From Arenicellales bacterium (GTDB lineage: Bacteria > Pseudomonadota > Gammaproteobacteria > Arenicellales > UBA868): a stretch of 20,570 bases of DNA. Where the stretch lies: assembly GCA_028825345.1 (NCBI GenBank), contig JAPKAJ010000007.1, forward strand, positions 1 through 20,570, in the 5' to 3' direction. Shown piece after piece: positions 7,364 through 14,985 of the stretch (position 1 is its first letter; each line of letters starts with the position of its first letter). The notes under the pieces were generated by a model, which saw nothing but the letters and a program-made list of their open reading frames with translations, did no database searches and was not told where the DNA came from. Position numbers and translations under genes: made by a program.

Positions 7364-8212
7364 TCACCGAGAATCGTTCTCCAGGATTAAATGGCCAACT
7401 GCAGTATTCGATGCGGGAACATGGTAGTGGCGGTGGATTTCGTGCACTTTCTTGTTTAAGGCGCCCCGCATGATCAGCCACATCACTAATTCGATGCCTT
7501 CAGAACCCGCTTCGCGCAGGTATTCTAGATGCGGGATCGCCCTGGCTTTGTCTGGTCTATTCACCAGATCATCGAGAAATCGGTTATCAAATTCTGAGTT
7601 AATTAATCCAGCGCGTTCTGCCTGCAGTTGGTGAGACATACCGCCGGTACCAAAAACCACAACTCGCAGGTCTTCATCAAAGGATTCCACTGCACGTTGA
7701 ATTGCTTTGCCCAGGTTGTAGCAGCGGTTGCCCGTGGGCGGCGGATACTGCACTACGTTTACGCAAAGCGGAATCACCGGGCAGGGCCATCGGGCAGGTT
7801 GGCCAAACAAAAGAGAAAGCGGCACGGTTAGACCATGATCTACTTCCAGACGGTTAGCGATGGTGAGGTCGAATTCATCCAGAATCAGCGACTGGGCGAT
7901 GTGCCAGGCGAGGTCCGGATGTCCGTAAACCGGGGGCACGGGACGCGCCCCCCAACCCTCATCGGCGATAGGAAATTCTTCGGCGCAGCCCAATGCAAAA
8001 GTGGGAATCAACTCCAACGAAAAGGCGGTTGCATGATCGTTGTAGACGACAATAGCCACATCTGGATTGAGATCCTTTATCCACTTTTGAGATTTTTCAA
8101 ATCCTTTAAACAATGGCGCCCAGTAGTCATCAGTGGTTTTGCCCTGATCAATCGCCGCGCCTATCGCGGGGACATGTGAGGTCGCGACGCCACCAACGAT
8201 TTTAGCGCTCAC
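7364..8212 (-). CDS. ligB: Protocatechuate 4,5-dioxygenase, beta (catalytic) subunit
   Basis: Catalytic subunit of the Fe(II) extradiol dioxygenase that opens protocatechuate between C4 and C5. Starting at GTG 8212 it is 282 residues and begins MSAKIVGGVATSHVPAIGAAI, matching the homologues. The open frame continues to GTG 8257, but that would add 15 residues not seen in the family. Iron ligands are visible as the His of TSHVPA (H13), the His of YNDHA, and the Glu of GSEGIELVMW. The catalytic His lies in GTGGMSHQLQ. PADEGWGPRPVP-like and GHPDLAWHIAQSLILDEFD segments are strongly LigB-like. The GTG lies inside ligA (GTGAGCGCTAA, 11-base overlap), so the two subunits are translationally coupled. 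Confidence 0.94.
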   Translation of the reverse strand: MSAKIVGGVATSHVPAIGAAIDQGKTTDDYWAPLFKGFEKSQKWIKDLNPDVAIVVYNDHATAFSLELIPTFALGCAEEFPIADEGWGARPVPPVYGHPDLAWHIAQSLILDEFDLTIANRLEVDHGLTVPLSLLFGQPARWPCPVIPLCVNVVQYPPPTGNRCYNLGKAIQRAVESFDEDLRVVVFGTGGMSHQLQAERAGLINSEFDNRFLDDLVNRPDKARAIPHLEYLREAGSEGIELVMWLIMRGALNKKVHEIHRHYHVPASNTAVGHLILENDSR

Positions 8213-8600
8213 GCGTCCATTCCGACTTGCTGCGGTTACCATCAATGGGTCGACCACCGTTCACCATCATTTCCCGGTATTGCTCGCGACTGCTACCTGT
8301 CATGATAGCGGCTAGATCCTGAAAGGTCAGGCCGTCTGTCGCTGCGAGCTTAGAGGTGTAGTAGATGTTCCCGCCCAGACGCAGCATATCGTTCCACTGG
8401 CGCCCCAGCACAGCATCCCTTTGCTCTTGGGACATGGTGAATTGTTCAAGGTAGCTGATTTCATTGGCTTTGAATGCATCTCGGTTTTCCGCGTGGCGCA
8501 GTGACATGCAAAACATGTTTAGGTGATAGCCTAGGCGGGAATGTTTAGCATCAAACACATAGGTGCCAGGGATATCTTGATAATCATTGCTAAGCGTCAT
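8202..8600 (-). CDS. ligA: Protocatechuate 4,5-dioxygenase, alpha subunit
   Basis: Small helical subunit that caps the LigB active site. Start ATG 8600 gives 132 residues, close to the roughly 139 of known LigA. The open frame extends to 8825, but the extra 75 codons have no LigA character, and ATG 8600 has AAGAGAA about ten bases upstream. Recognisable segments are DIPGTYVFDAKHSRLGYHLN, CMSLRHAENRDAFKANE, GGNIYYTSKLAATDG and MTGSSREQYREMMVNGGR. It is the first gene of the minus-strand operon and diverges from galB across a 312-bp region. Confidence 0.93.
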   Translation of the reverse strand: MTLSNDYQDIPGTYVFDAKHSRLGYHLNMFCMSLRHAENRDAFKANEISYLEQFTMSQEQRDAVLGRQWNDMLRLGGNIYYTSKLAATDGLTFQDLAAIMTGSSREQYREMMVNGGRPIDGNRSKSEWTRER

Positions 8601-8787
8601 TCGTATAGTTCTCTTAAGTGGAAAACAACACGGCGCAAGGCGCCTTCGGGACCGACGATGGCCTGGGTTCCAGCAGCCCAAGGTGTTTGTGTCGGCCAGA
8701 CGTCCATGCAATATCGAGTCGACCTGTGTTCCGGTGTTCGATCCAGGCTTCACATGCCAGAAGATATATTGGCGCTGAGTGTCAACG

Positions 8788-8815
8788 TTGTCGGCCGGGG
8801 GAATTAGTCTATAGT
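8788..8815 (+). promoter_or_regulatory. Putative sigma70 promoter for the galB-hpaB operon
   Basis: TTGTCG (8788-8793) and TATAGT (8810-8815) are separated by 16 bp and lie about 100 bp upstream of galB. The positions are plausible for the -35 and -10 boxes. It is a pattern match only. Confidence 0.4.
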
Positions 8816-8838
8816 AACAACTCAATTGGAGAAAGGGT

Positions 8839-8865
8839 ATGCGAGCCTCAGATCATGCAGGATAG
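8839..8865 (+). other. Possible leader peptide ORF upstream of galB
   Basis: ATG 8839 follows a strong GGAGAAAGGG ribosome site (8828-8837) and opens an 8-codon frame (MRASDHAG) ending at TAG. It lies between the predicted promoter and galB, where the real galB start has a weaker site. It might affect translation or transcript stability, or be incidental. Confidence 0.25.
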
Positions 8866-8912
8866 CTGGCATCTGGGAAAGATAGATTACCTGAAAATTG
8901 GAATCACACGTG

Positions 8913-9647
8913 ATGACAGATCGTAAAACTGTACTGGTTGTTAGTGCTCATGCTGCAGACTTTGTCTGGCGCGCTGGCGGCGCTATCGCATTGCATCAGC
9001 AACTGGGTTATGAAGTTACCATCGTTTGCCTGTCTTACGGCGAAAGAGGTGAGTCAGCCAAGCTATGGAAAGAACCTGGTGCAACCCTCGAAAAAGTCAA
9101 AGCATCCAGGTGCAATGAAGCTAAAGCTGCAGCGCAGGCGTTAGGCGCCCATGATATTCAGTTTTTCGACCTGGGGGATTACCCGCTGGAAATGGATCGG
9201 CAGGCCAAGTTCCAACTGGCTGATCTGATGCGTGCGGTTCAGCCCAGATTCCTGATGAGCCATTCTTTGTATGACCCTTACAACACCGATCATGCTTATG
9301 CCACCCAAGTGACCATGGAGTGCCGAATGATTGCACAGGCATGGGGCCATAATCCCGGTGAACAGGTATTGGGCGCTCCACAACTCTATCTTTTTGAGCC
9401 CCACCAAACTGAGCAGATGCAATGGAAACCGGACGTTTTTCTGGACATCACCTCAGTTTGGGATCGTAAGCGAGCCGCCATTGAGTGCATGGCGGGGCAG
9501 CAGCATTTGTGGGATTACTATACAAACCTGGCGCAGAACCGTGGCAATCATTTCCGTAGAAATTCAGGTGGTCAGGCTGGGGGGCGCTCGGCCCGTTATG
9601 CTGAGGGATTCCAGTCGGTTTACCCGCGTACAGTGGATGAGCTCTAA
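8913..9647 (+). CDS. galB: 4-oxalomesaconate hydratase, PIG-L/LmbE type
   Basis: Zinc-dependent hydratase that adds water to 4-oxalomesaconate (keto tautomer), giving 4-carboxy-4-hydroxy-2-oxoadipate. From ATG 8913 it is 244 residues, near the 258 of GalB. The frame can be extended to TTG 8898, but homologues start just before VLVVSAHAADFVWRAGG. The AHAADF motif carries the zinc-site His and Asp, and SHSLYDPYNTDHAYAT supplies the distal histidines. This is the GalB solution for the step, unrelated to the amidohydrolase LigJ of sphingomonads. Its TAA overlaps the next ATG by one base (TAATG). Confidence 0.9.
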   Translation: MTDRKTVLVVSAHAADFVWRAGGAIALHQQLGYEVTIVCLSYGERGESAKLWKEPGATLEKVKASRCNEAKAAAQALGAHDIQFFDLGDYPLEMDRQAKFQLADLMRAVQPRFLMSHSLYDPYNTDHAYATQVTMECRMIAQAWGHNPGEQVLGAPQLYLFEPHQTEQMQWKPDVFLDITSVWDRKRAAIECMAGQQHLWDYYTNLAQNRGNHFRRNSGGQAGGRSARYAEGFQSVYPRTVDEL

Positions 9648-10318
9648 TGCATATCGTTACCCAGCATATTGAACGAGCCGACCCGGCACTGGTGTCTGGG
9701 TTGGGCCAATGCGGCGTTGCAGCTGTCCACGAGGCCCAGGGTCGTAGCGGATTACTGGCTTGTGGTATGCGGCCAATCTTTGTCGGTGCTCAACTGGCAG
9801 GCTCGGCAGTGACAGTCTCAGTGCCGCCGGCAGATAACTGGATGATCCATGTTGCTATTGAGCAGCTACAACGCGGTGATATCCTTGTAGTGGCGCCAAC
9901 TTCTCCTTGCGACGCTGGGTATTTTGGCGACTTACTTGCCACATCAGCACAGACTCAAGGCTGTGTTGGCCTGGTGATTGATGCCGGGGTGCGTGATGTC
10001 CGTGACCTGACACAAATGAATTTCCCGGTGTGGTCTACCGCTGTGTCGGCCCAAGGTACGGTTAAGGAGACGCTTGGATCGATCAATGTGCCCATTGTTT
10101 GCGCAGGTGCACGGGTTAACCCGGGTGATGTAATCGTTGCTGACGACGATGGAGTTTGCGTAGTCCCCCGAGAGACTGCACCCGTTGTTTTGGAAACAGC
10201 GCGCGAGCGCATCGCGAGCGAGGACGGCAAGAGAGCCCAATTGTCGGCAGGCACACTCGGTCTGGACATCTATAATATGCGCGACCGCCTGGAGGCTAAG
10301 GGGCTCAAATATGTCTGA
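9647..10318 (+). CDS. ligK: 4-carboxy-4-hydroxy-2-oxoadipate aldolase
   Basis: Divalent-metal class II aldolase of the RraA-like fold that cleaves 4-carboxy-4-hydroxy-2-oxoadipate to pyruvate and oxaloacetate, the last step of the pathway (also called galC or proA). It has 223 residues, the normal length. GQCGVAAVHEAQG is the conserved N-terminal helix. GYFGDLLATSA and GLVIDAGVRDVRDL carry the substrate-binding Arg and metal-binding Asp (the RD of GVRD), and VNPGDVIVADDDGVCVVP is the signature of the C-terminal half. It overlaps galD by 8 bases. Confidence 0.92.
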   Translation: MHIVTQHIERADPALVSGLGQCGVAAVHEAQGRSGLLACGMRPIFVGAQLAGSAVTVSVPPADNWMIHVAIEQLQRGDILVVAPTSPCDAGYFGDLLATSAQTQGCVGLVIDAGVRDVRDLTQMNFPVWSTAVSAQGTVKETLGSINVPIVCAGARVNPGDVIVADDDGVCVVPRETAPVVLETARERIASEDGKRAQLSAGTLGLDIYNMRDRLEAKGLKYV

Positions 10319-11369
10319 TGGGTTGTCCTGCATGTGGATGCGGGGCGGCACATCAAAAGGAGGCTTTTTTCTGGCCGATGAGTTGCCTGCGGACATAGCA
10401 TCCCGCAATGCGATACTCCTGAGGGTGATGGGTTCTCCCGATGCGCGCCAGATCGACGGGATGGGTGGCGCTGATCCGCTGACGTCTAAGATAGCCATCA
10501 TTAAGCCCTCCACCCGTCAAGGCGTAGACATTGATTATCTTTTTCTGCAGGTATTTGTTGATCAAGCCATCGTCGGTGATGCCCAGAACTGCGGCAACAT
10601 GCTCGCGGCTGTGGCGCCTTTCGCAATAGAAAGGGGCTTGGTCCTCCCCCGCGATGATGAGACCTCGGTCTCAATTTTTATGGAGAACACCGCCCAGATA
10701 GCGGTTGCGCGAGTGCAGACTCCCTCTGGGACTGTCAGTTACACCGGTAGCGCGCGAATAGACGGCGTTCCGGGCACTGCGAGTCCAATTCCAATCGCTT
10801 TTCGAGATACTGCAGGTTCCAGTTGTGGGGCTCTACTGCCTACCGGCAATGTGATTGATATGGTTGATGGTGTCGAGGTGACTTGTATTGATAATGGTAT
10901 GCCTACGATCGTTATGCGTGCAGTCGATATGGGTATTGGCGGTGACGAAACCCGGGAAGCGCTTGATGCCAACGATGAACTGAAAGCTCGCGTGGAATCA
11001 ATCCGTTTGCAGCTTGGCCCGCGGATGAATCTTGGCGACGTGCGGGCCAAAAGCATTCCAAAAATGACACTGGTGAGTAGTCCACGAGCTGGAGGTACGA
11101 TCGCAACGCGCACTTTTATCCCCCATCGCTGTCATGCCTCGATCGGGGTGCTGGGTGCCGTGAGTGTTGCTACAGCCTGCATGCTCCCCGACTCGTGTGC
11201 TACTGCATTGGCACAGGTCGGTGATGAAAATGCAGCCCAATTGCGAATCGAGCATCCCAGTGGCGAACTGACTGTCCTGGTTGATACCGACACGTCTGGC
11301 GCTGTTGTCAGCGCGGCCGTCGTGCGCACCGCGAGGAAATTGTTTGATGGTGCGGTTTTTGTTGACTGA
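10311..11369 (+). CDS. galD: 4-oxalomesaconate tautomerase, PrpF family
   Basis: Isomerase that interconverts 4-oxalomesaconate tautomers so that the hydratase can act. It is called GalD in Pseudomonas, and LigU is the sphingomonad relative. ATG 10311 gives 352 residues, close to the usual 355-361. AAGGGG lies seven bases upstream, inside ligK. The open frame runs back to 10185, but those codons are ligK in another frame. Family marks are MWMRGGTSKGGFF at the N-terminus, the AQNCGNMLAAVAPFAI segment with the catalytic-region Cys, IDGVPGTASPI, and VSVATACMLP. It sits between the aldolase and the pyrone hydrolase, as expected for the pathway. Confidence 0.92.
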   Translation: MSDGLSCMWMRGGTSKGGFFLADELPADIASRNAILLRVMGSPDARQIDGMGGADPLTSKIAIIKPSTRQGVDIDYLFLQVFVDQAIVGDAQNCGNMLAAVAPFAIERGLVLPRDDETSVSIFMENTAQIAVARVQTPSGTVSYTGSARIDGVPGTASPIPIAFRDTAGSSCGALLPTGNVIDMVDGVEVTCIDNGMPTIVMRAVDMGIGGDETREALDANDELKARVESIRLQLGPRMNLGDVRAKSIPKMTLVSSPRAGGTIATRTFIPHRCHASIGVLGAVSVATACMLPDSCATALAQVGDENAAQLRIEHPSGELTVLVDTDTSGAVVSAAVVRTARKLFDGAVFVD

Positions 11370-11392
11370 AAACTCTTATTGGGGAACAAGAA

Positions 11393-12262
11393 ATGGATCC
11401 TGATTATTTGCCTTTTCACTCCAGCCCATCGAAGCCAGTATTTAAGTTACCGGTGGGAGCGGTCGATGCGCATTGTCACGTATTTGGCCCTGCGGCTTTA
11501 TTTCCCTATGCTCACTCGCGCAAGTACACGCCATGTGATGCGGGCAAAGAAAAGCTTTTTGCATTACGCGACCAGCTTGGTTTCACTCGCAACGTTATTG
11601 TTCAGGCAACTTGTCATGGGAGCGATAATACGGCTCTGCTGGATGCACTCGCCACAGCCGGCGAGCAGGCCCGTGGGGTGGCATCAGTTCATCACGACAT
11701 TGGAATGGGCGAGTTACGGGCGATGGATCAGGCAGGTGTCCGAGGGGTACGGTTTAACTTTGTAAAACGGTTGGTGGATTCCACACCAAGGGCATCATTC
11801 CTCAAGATCGCCCAAAAGATTGCGACCCTGGGATGGCACAGTGTGGTGTACTTTGAGGCGCAGGATCTCGAAGAGTTGGCTCCTTTTATTACCCAGCTGC
11901 CAACGCCGGTGGTGGTTGATCATATGGGCCGCCCGGATGTTTCCAAGGGTTCGGATCATCGAGACTTTCAACGGTTCCTGACCTTGCTCGACGATAATGA
12001 TCATATCTGGACCAAGGTGAGTTGCCCTGAGCGTTTAACTGTCTCGGGAGGGGATTACGCTGATGTAGTGCCTTACGCCAGGACTTTGGTGGAGCACTTC
12101 CCTGACCGCGTGCTATGGGGTACTGATTGGCCCCATCCCAACATGAAGTCACATATGCCCGATGATGGCCTGCTGGTAGACTTTATTCCCAGAATCGCGA
12201 CCGATACCGCCGCTCAACAAGCACTGTTGGTTGATAATCCAATGGCACTTTACTGGGCCTGA
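11393..12262 (+). CDS. ligI: 2-pyrone-4,6-dicarboxylate hydrolase
   Basis: Amidohydrolase-superfamily lactonase that opens 2-pyrone-4,6-dicarboxylate to 4-oxalomesaconate. It has 289 residues, near the usual 290-300. The N-terminal DAHCHVFGP carries the His-x-His pair, RGVRFNFVKRLVD and VVDHMGRPD form the substrate pocket, and the final GTDWPHPN supplies the catalytic Asp. This is the metal-independent LigI pattern. A GGGGAA ribosome site precedes ATG 11393. Its TGA is followed in the same frame by pobA without another stop. Confidence 0.94.
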   Translation: MDPDYLPFHSSPSKPVFKLPVGAVDAHCHVFGPAALFPYAHSRKYTPCDAGKEKLFALRDQLGFTRNVIVQATCHGSDNTALLDALATAGEQARGVASVHHDIGMGELRAMDQAGVRGVRFNFVKRLVDSTPRASFLKIAQKIATLGWHSVVYFEAQDLEELAPFITQLPTPVVVDHMGRPDVSKGSDHRDFQRFLTLLDDNDHIWTKVSCPERLTVSGGDYADVVPYARTLVEHFPDRVLWGTDWPHPNMKSHMPDDGLLVDFIPRIATDTAAQQALLVDNPMALYWA

Positions 12263-12284
12263 TCCAGGTCGAACCTGCTACAAC

Positions 12285-12301
12285 GAAAGGATTCCAACAC
12301 G
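12285..12301 (+). promoter_or_regulatory. Ribosome site and ACG start codon of pobA
   Basis: GAAAGGA (12285-12291) sits seven bases before ACG 12299-12301, ideal Shine-Dalgarno spacing. ACG stands exactly where homologous PobA proteins have their initiator Met. Other in-frame candidates are poor: CTG 12275 has no ribosome site, and TTG 12344 would remove the FAD-binding GSGPSG. Confidence 0.6.
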
Positions 12302-13474
12302 AAAACGCAAGTCGCAATTATTGGTTCGGGCCCATCGGGCCTTTTGCTTTCTCAACTGCTGCATATGAGAGGCATTGATACAGTCATTATTGAAAAACGC
12401 AGTCGTGATTATGTGCTGAGTCGTATCCGTGCTGGTGTTCTCGAGCGGGGATTGGTGGACCTTATGCGTGAGGCCGGCGTATCTGAACGGATGGATCGCG
12501 AGGGTTTGATCCACGAGGGATTTGATATCGCTTTTAGCGATCGTTGCCATCATGTTGACCTTGTGGGGCTTACCGGCGGTGCAACGGTCATGGTCTACGG
12601 CCAGACTGAAGTCACTCGAGATCTGTTCGATGCGCGAGATGCAATGAATGGCATTATTATTGATGAAGCAGAAGAAGTGCTGCCCCAGCAGGTTGACAGT
12701 GATAGGCCGTACGTTAGTTTTCGTAAAGGCGGAAAGACGCATCGGGTTGATTGCCAGTTTATCGCGGGATGCGATGGCTATCACGGCGTCAGTCGTACTG
12801 TTATTCCATCAGCAGTTCGGCAGATATACGAGAAAACTTATCCAATAGGCTGGCTAGGGGTGTTATCTGACACGCCTCCAGTGTCTGAAGAACTCATCTA
12901 TGTGCATCACCTGCGAGGGTTTGCTTTATGCTCACTGCGTTCGGCAACGCGAAGTCGATATTACATTCAATGTGACAGCAATGCACAGTTGGAAACCTGG
13001 CCAGATAACCGATTTTGGGAAGAATTGAAACGGCGCTTGCCTGAGACTGCTGCCGCTTCTTTGGTCACAGGTCCATCGATCGAAAAAAGTATAGCGCCGT
13101 TGCGCAGTATGGTCGTTGAGCCCATACGCTATGGGCGTCTTTTCTTGGCCGGAGACGCCGCGCATATCGTTCCGCCTACAGGCGCTAAGGGACTAAATCT
13201 GGCCGCTTCGGATATCGGCTTTCTCTCACAGGCATTGGTCAGATTTTTCACTGAAGCAGATGAAAGCGCTTTGACGGACTATTCAGCAAAGGCGTTACGA
13301 CGGATCTGGAAAGTAGAGCGTTTTTCATGGTGGATGACCCGCTTGTTACACCAACTTCCTGCCGCTGATTTGTTCGACCAGCGAATCCAAAAAGCTGAAC
13401 TGGAGTACCTATTCTCCTCGAGGGCGGCACTGGTGAGTTTGGCCGAAAACTACGTGGGCTTGGCGCTTGAATGA
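12299..13474 (+). CDS. pobA: 4-hydroxybenzoate 3-monooxygenase (ACG start)
   Basis: FAD- and NADPH-dependent monooxygenase converting 4-hydroxybenzoate to protocatechuate, the entry to the LigAB route. Counted from ACG 12299 as residue 1 it is 391 residues (reference enzyme 394). Canonical positions fall in exact register: FAD motif GSGPSG 9-14, R44 in RIRAGVLE, Y201, S212 and R214 in CSLRSATRSRYY, R220, Y222 and Y385. The second FAD motif reads LAGDAAHIVPPTGAKGLNL. No ATG, GTG or TTG precedes the FAD motif in this frame after the ligI stop, so initiation is at ACG, or the base is a mutation or sequencing error that replaces ATG. A TTG 12344 start would yield a non-functional protein. Family certainty is high; start certainty is moderate. 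Confidence 0.93.
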   Translation, partial: TKTQVAIIGSGPSGLLLSQLLHMRGIDTVIIEKRSRDYVLSRIRAGVLERGLVDLMREAGVSERMDREGLIHEGFDIAFSDRCHHVDLVGLTGGATVMVYGQTEVTRDLFDARDAMNGIIIDEAEEVLPQQVDSDRPYVSFRKGGKTHRVDCQFIAGCDGYHGVSRTVIPSAVRQIYEKTYPIGWLGVLSDTPPVSEELIYVHHLRGFALCSLRSATRSRYYIQCDSNAQLETWPDNRFWEELKRRLPETAAASLVTGPSIEKSIAPLRSMVVEPIRYGRLFLAGDAAHIVPPTGAKGLNLAASDIGFLSQALVRFFTEADESALTDYSAKALRRIWKVERFSWWMTRLLHQLPAADLFDQRIQKAELEYLFSSRAALVSLAENYVGLALE

Positions 13475-13626
13475 GTAGGCTTGAAAGCCGGGGATGCAAT
13501 AACTCCGGCGACTCGCATGGTAATAGCGCAAGACGCTGGATCAGCTGGATAGGCTCTATCGAAGCTCGCCGCACCTCAGTTTACGGATGGCGAGTTTCAC
13601 ACGGATGCTGAATCAAAAAGCCATTT

Positions 13627-14823
13627 ATGACCGGCCCTAGTTCAAGCCGTTGGCCTATCGTTGTCATGGCTATTGGCAGCGGAATCTTAGCGGCTGGGGC
13701 GGTTGGCAAGGCGCCTCCTGCGGTGAGTTTGCTACGTGAGGAGTATTCACTTGGGCTGGTTTATGCCGGTTGGATCCTGTCTGTTCTGAGCGCTTTGGGA
13801 ATGGTGGCTGGCACTGGGTTTGGAACATTGGCAGACCGCTTGGGGCCACGTACGGTACTGCTTGGGGGATTATGGATTCAGGCCATTGCCGGAACGCTGG
13901 CTGTACTGAGCGAATCCGCGTCGACACTGCTGATCACACGATTACTGGAAGGTGCCGGGTTTCTCGCGGTAGCCGTTTCGGCACCGGGGATTATCTTTGC
14001 CGCCAGCTCGAGTGGTGTTCGAGTTTGGAGTCTGGGCTTGTGGAGCATCAACGTGCCGGTGGGAATCAGCCTGGCCATGATTTTCGCAGCACTGACCCTG
14101 GAAACTATAGGCTGGCGCGGGGTGTGGCTCTTCTATGTGGTTCTGATATCCGCTTTAGCTATTTTAGGGCACCAGATATTGCCCCGGGAACGAGGATTTG
14201 CTTCTCGCGAACCATCCACCACCAGCCCGATGCCGGTATTGCGGCGACTTGGCCCCTGGCTACTCGCTGGCAGTTTTATCGCTTATACGATGATGTGGAT
14301 ATCCATTATGGCCTGGCTTCCGACCTACCTGATCAATCATCGGGGCCTGGTTTCGGGAACTGCTTCGCTGCTGAGCGCAGCAGTGGTGGCAGCGAATGTT
14401 CCCGGCAATCTGCTGGGTACTTGGTTGTTACGTCGACGGTGGAGTGGGGGAACTATCGTCGCTCTTTCATCGATTGGCATGGGATTATCCACTTACATTG
14501 TGTTCAGTGGGCAGTTTGGCGATGTTCTGCGTTATGGGTTCTGCATGGTTTTTTCTTTTGTCGGAGGATTGTTACCCGCCGCGATTCTCGGAACCAGTCG
14601 TTTACATGCACCTGATTCACAGCGTATCGGCACTGTCAATGGAATGATCATTCAGGGATCGCATCTTGGCCAGTTTGTTGGCCCGCCCGTGGTCGCAATG
14701 ATAGTGACGATCCATGGCCAGTGGCAGGATGTCCGCTGGTTCATGGTGGGATGTGCACTGGTTGCTCTGATACTGGCCGTGGCTTTGCATCGCATCGAAA
14801 GAAGACAGGCCTGGCCAGAGTGA
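13627..14823 (+). CDS. MFS transporter, CynX/NimT-like
   Basis: Inner-membrane major facilitator protein of 398 residues with about twelve hydrophobic segments. The loop 2-3 motif A reads GTLADRLGPRTVL (about 59-71). The halves are joined by a charged loop near 190-205 (LPRERGFASREPS). Position right after pobA suggests uptake or export of an aromatic acid such as 4-hydroxybenzoate or protocatechuate, but it lacks the clear aromatic-acid:H+ symporter (PcaK) look and the substrate is inferred from context only. The 152-bp gap before it may hold a promoter; no ribosome site stronger than AAAAAG-like sequence precedes ATG 13627. Confidence 0.82.
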   Translation: MTGPSSSRWPIVVMAIGSGILAAGAVGKAPPAVSLLREEYSLGLVYAGWILSVLSALGMVAGTGFGTLADRLGPRTVLLGGLWIQAIAGTLAVLSESASTLLITRLLEGAGFLAVAVSAPGIIFAASSSGVRVWSLGLWSINVPVGISLAMIFAALTLETIGWRGVWLFYVVLISALAILGHQILPRERGFASREPSTTSPMPVLRRLGPWLLAGSFIAYTMMWISIMAWLPTYLINHRGLVSGTASLLSAAVVAANVPGNLLGTWLLRRRWSGGTIVALSSIGMGLSTYIVFSGQFGDVLRYGFCMVFSFVGGLLPAAILGTSRLHAPDSQRIGTVNGMIIQGSHLGQFVGPPVVAMIVTIHGQWQDVRWFMVGCALVALILAVALHRIERRQAWPE

Positions 14824-14860
14824 CGTATCGGGAACTATAGGGTTAAACATTGCTTACAGA

Positions 14861-14884
14861 TGTGCCCTAGAATGACCGGGCACA
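14861..14884. other. Small inverted repeat after the MFS gene
   Basis: TGTGCCC (14861-14867) and GGGCACA (14878-14884) form a 7-bp stem with a 10-base loop. There is no T-run on either side. It may be an operator for the downstream monooxygenase or a weak hairpin at the end of the preceding transcript. Confidence 0.35.
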
Positions 14885-14985
14885 AGTAATCTTCGATCTG
14901 AAAATAAGCAACGCTATGGAGCGGGGTTGGTCAGCGAGCAGATCAGTTGGAGGAATTTCTACAGGCATTGGGTCCACAAGTTTTT

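Larger units (their letters stand above)
8601..8912. promoter_or_regulatory. Divergent control region between ligA and galB
   Basis: 312 bp separate the two divergently transcribed arms of the protocatechuate pathway and must carry promoters for both. I see one good sigma70-like promoter toward galB and a short leader ORF (separate entries). I also see a 10-bp palindrome AAGGCGCCTT (8637-8646) near ligA, and ATCGA (8713-8717) with its inverse TCGAT (8738-8742) around the middle, which could be an operator. No convincing ligA promoter was picked out. No regulator gene lies in the window. Confidence 0.55.

Noticed and set aside
8601..8825. Extended N-terminus for LigA (75 extra codons)
   Set aside because: The added part is rich in Arg, Cys and Pro, unlike any LigA, and would fill the divergent control region. 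ATG 8600 fits the family length.
8618..8926. 102-codon plus-strand frame in the ligA-galB region
   Set aside because: It spans the predicted promoter, overlaps galB, and has unnatural composition without motifs.
13530..13550. GCTGGAT direct repeat in the pobA-MFS gap
   Set aside because: Two 7-bp copies nine bases apart are too short to claim an operator without conservation data.
13770..14615. 281-codon second frame inside the MFS gene
   Set aside because: It is a shadow of the transporter. Its translation is rich in Cys, Arg, His and Trp with no domain, whereas the other frame is a clear MFS protein.
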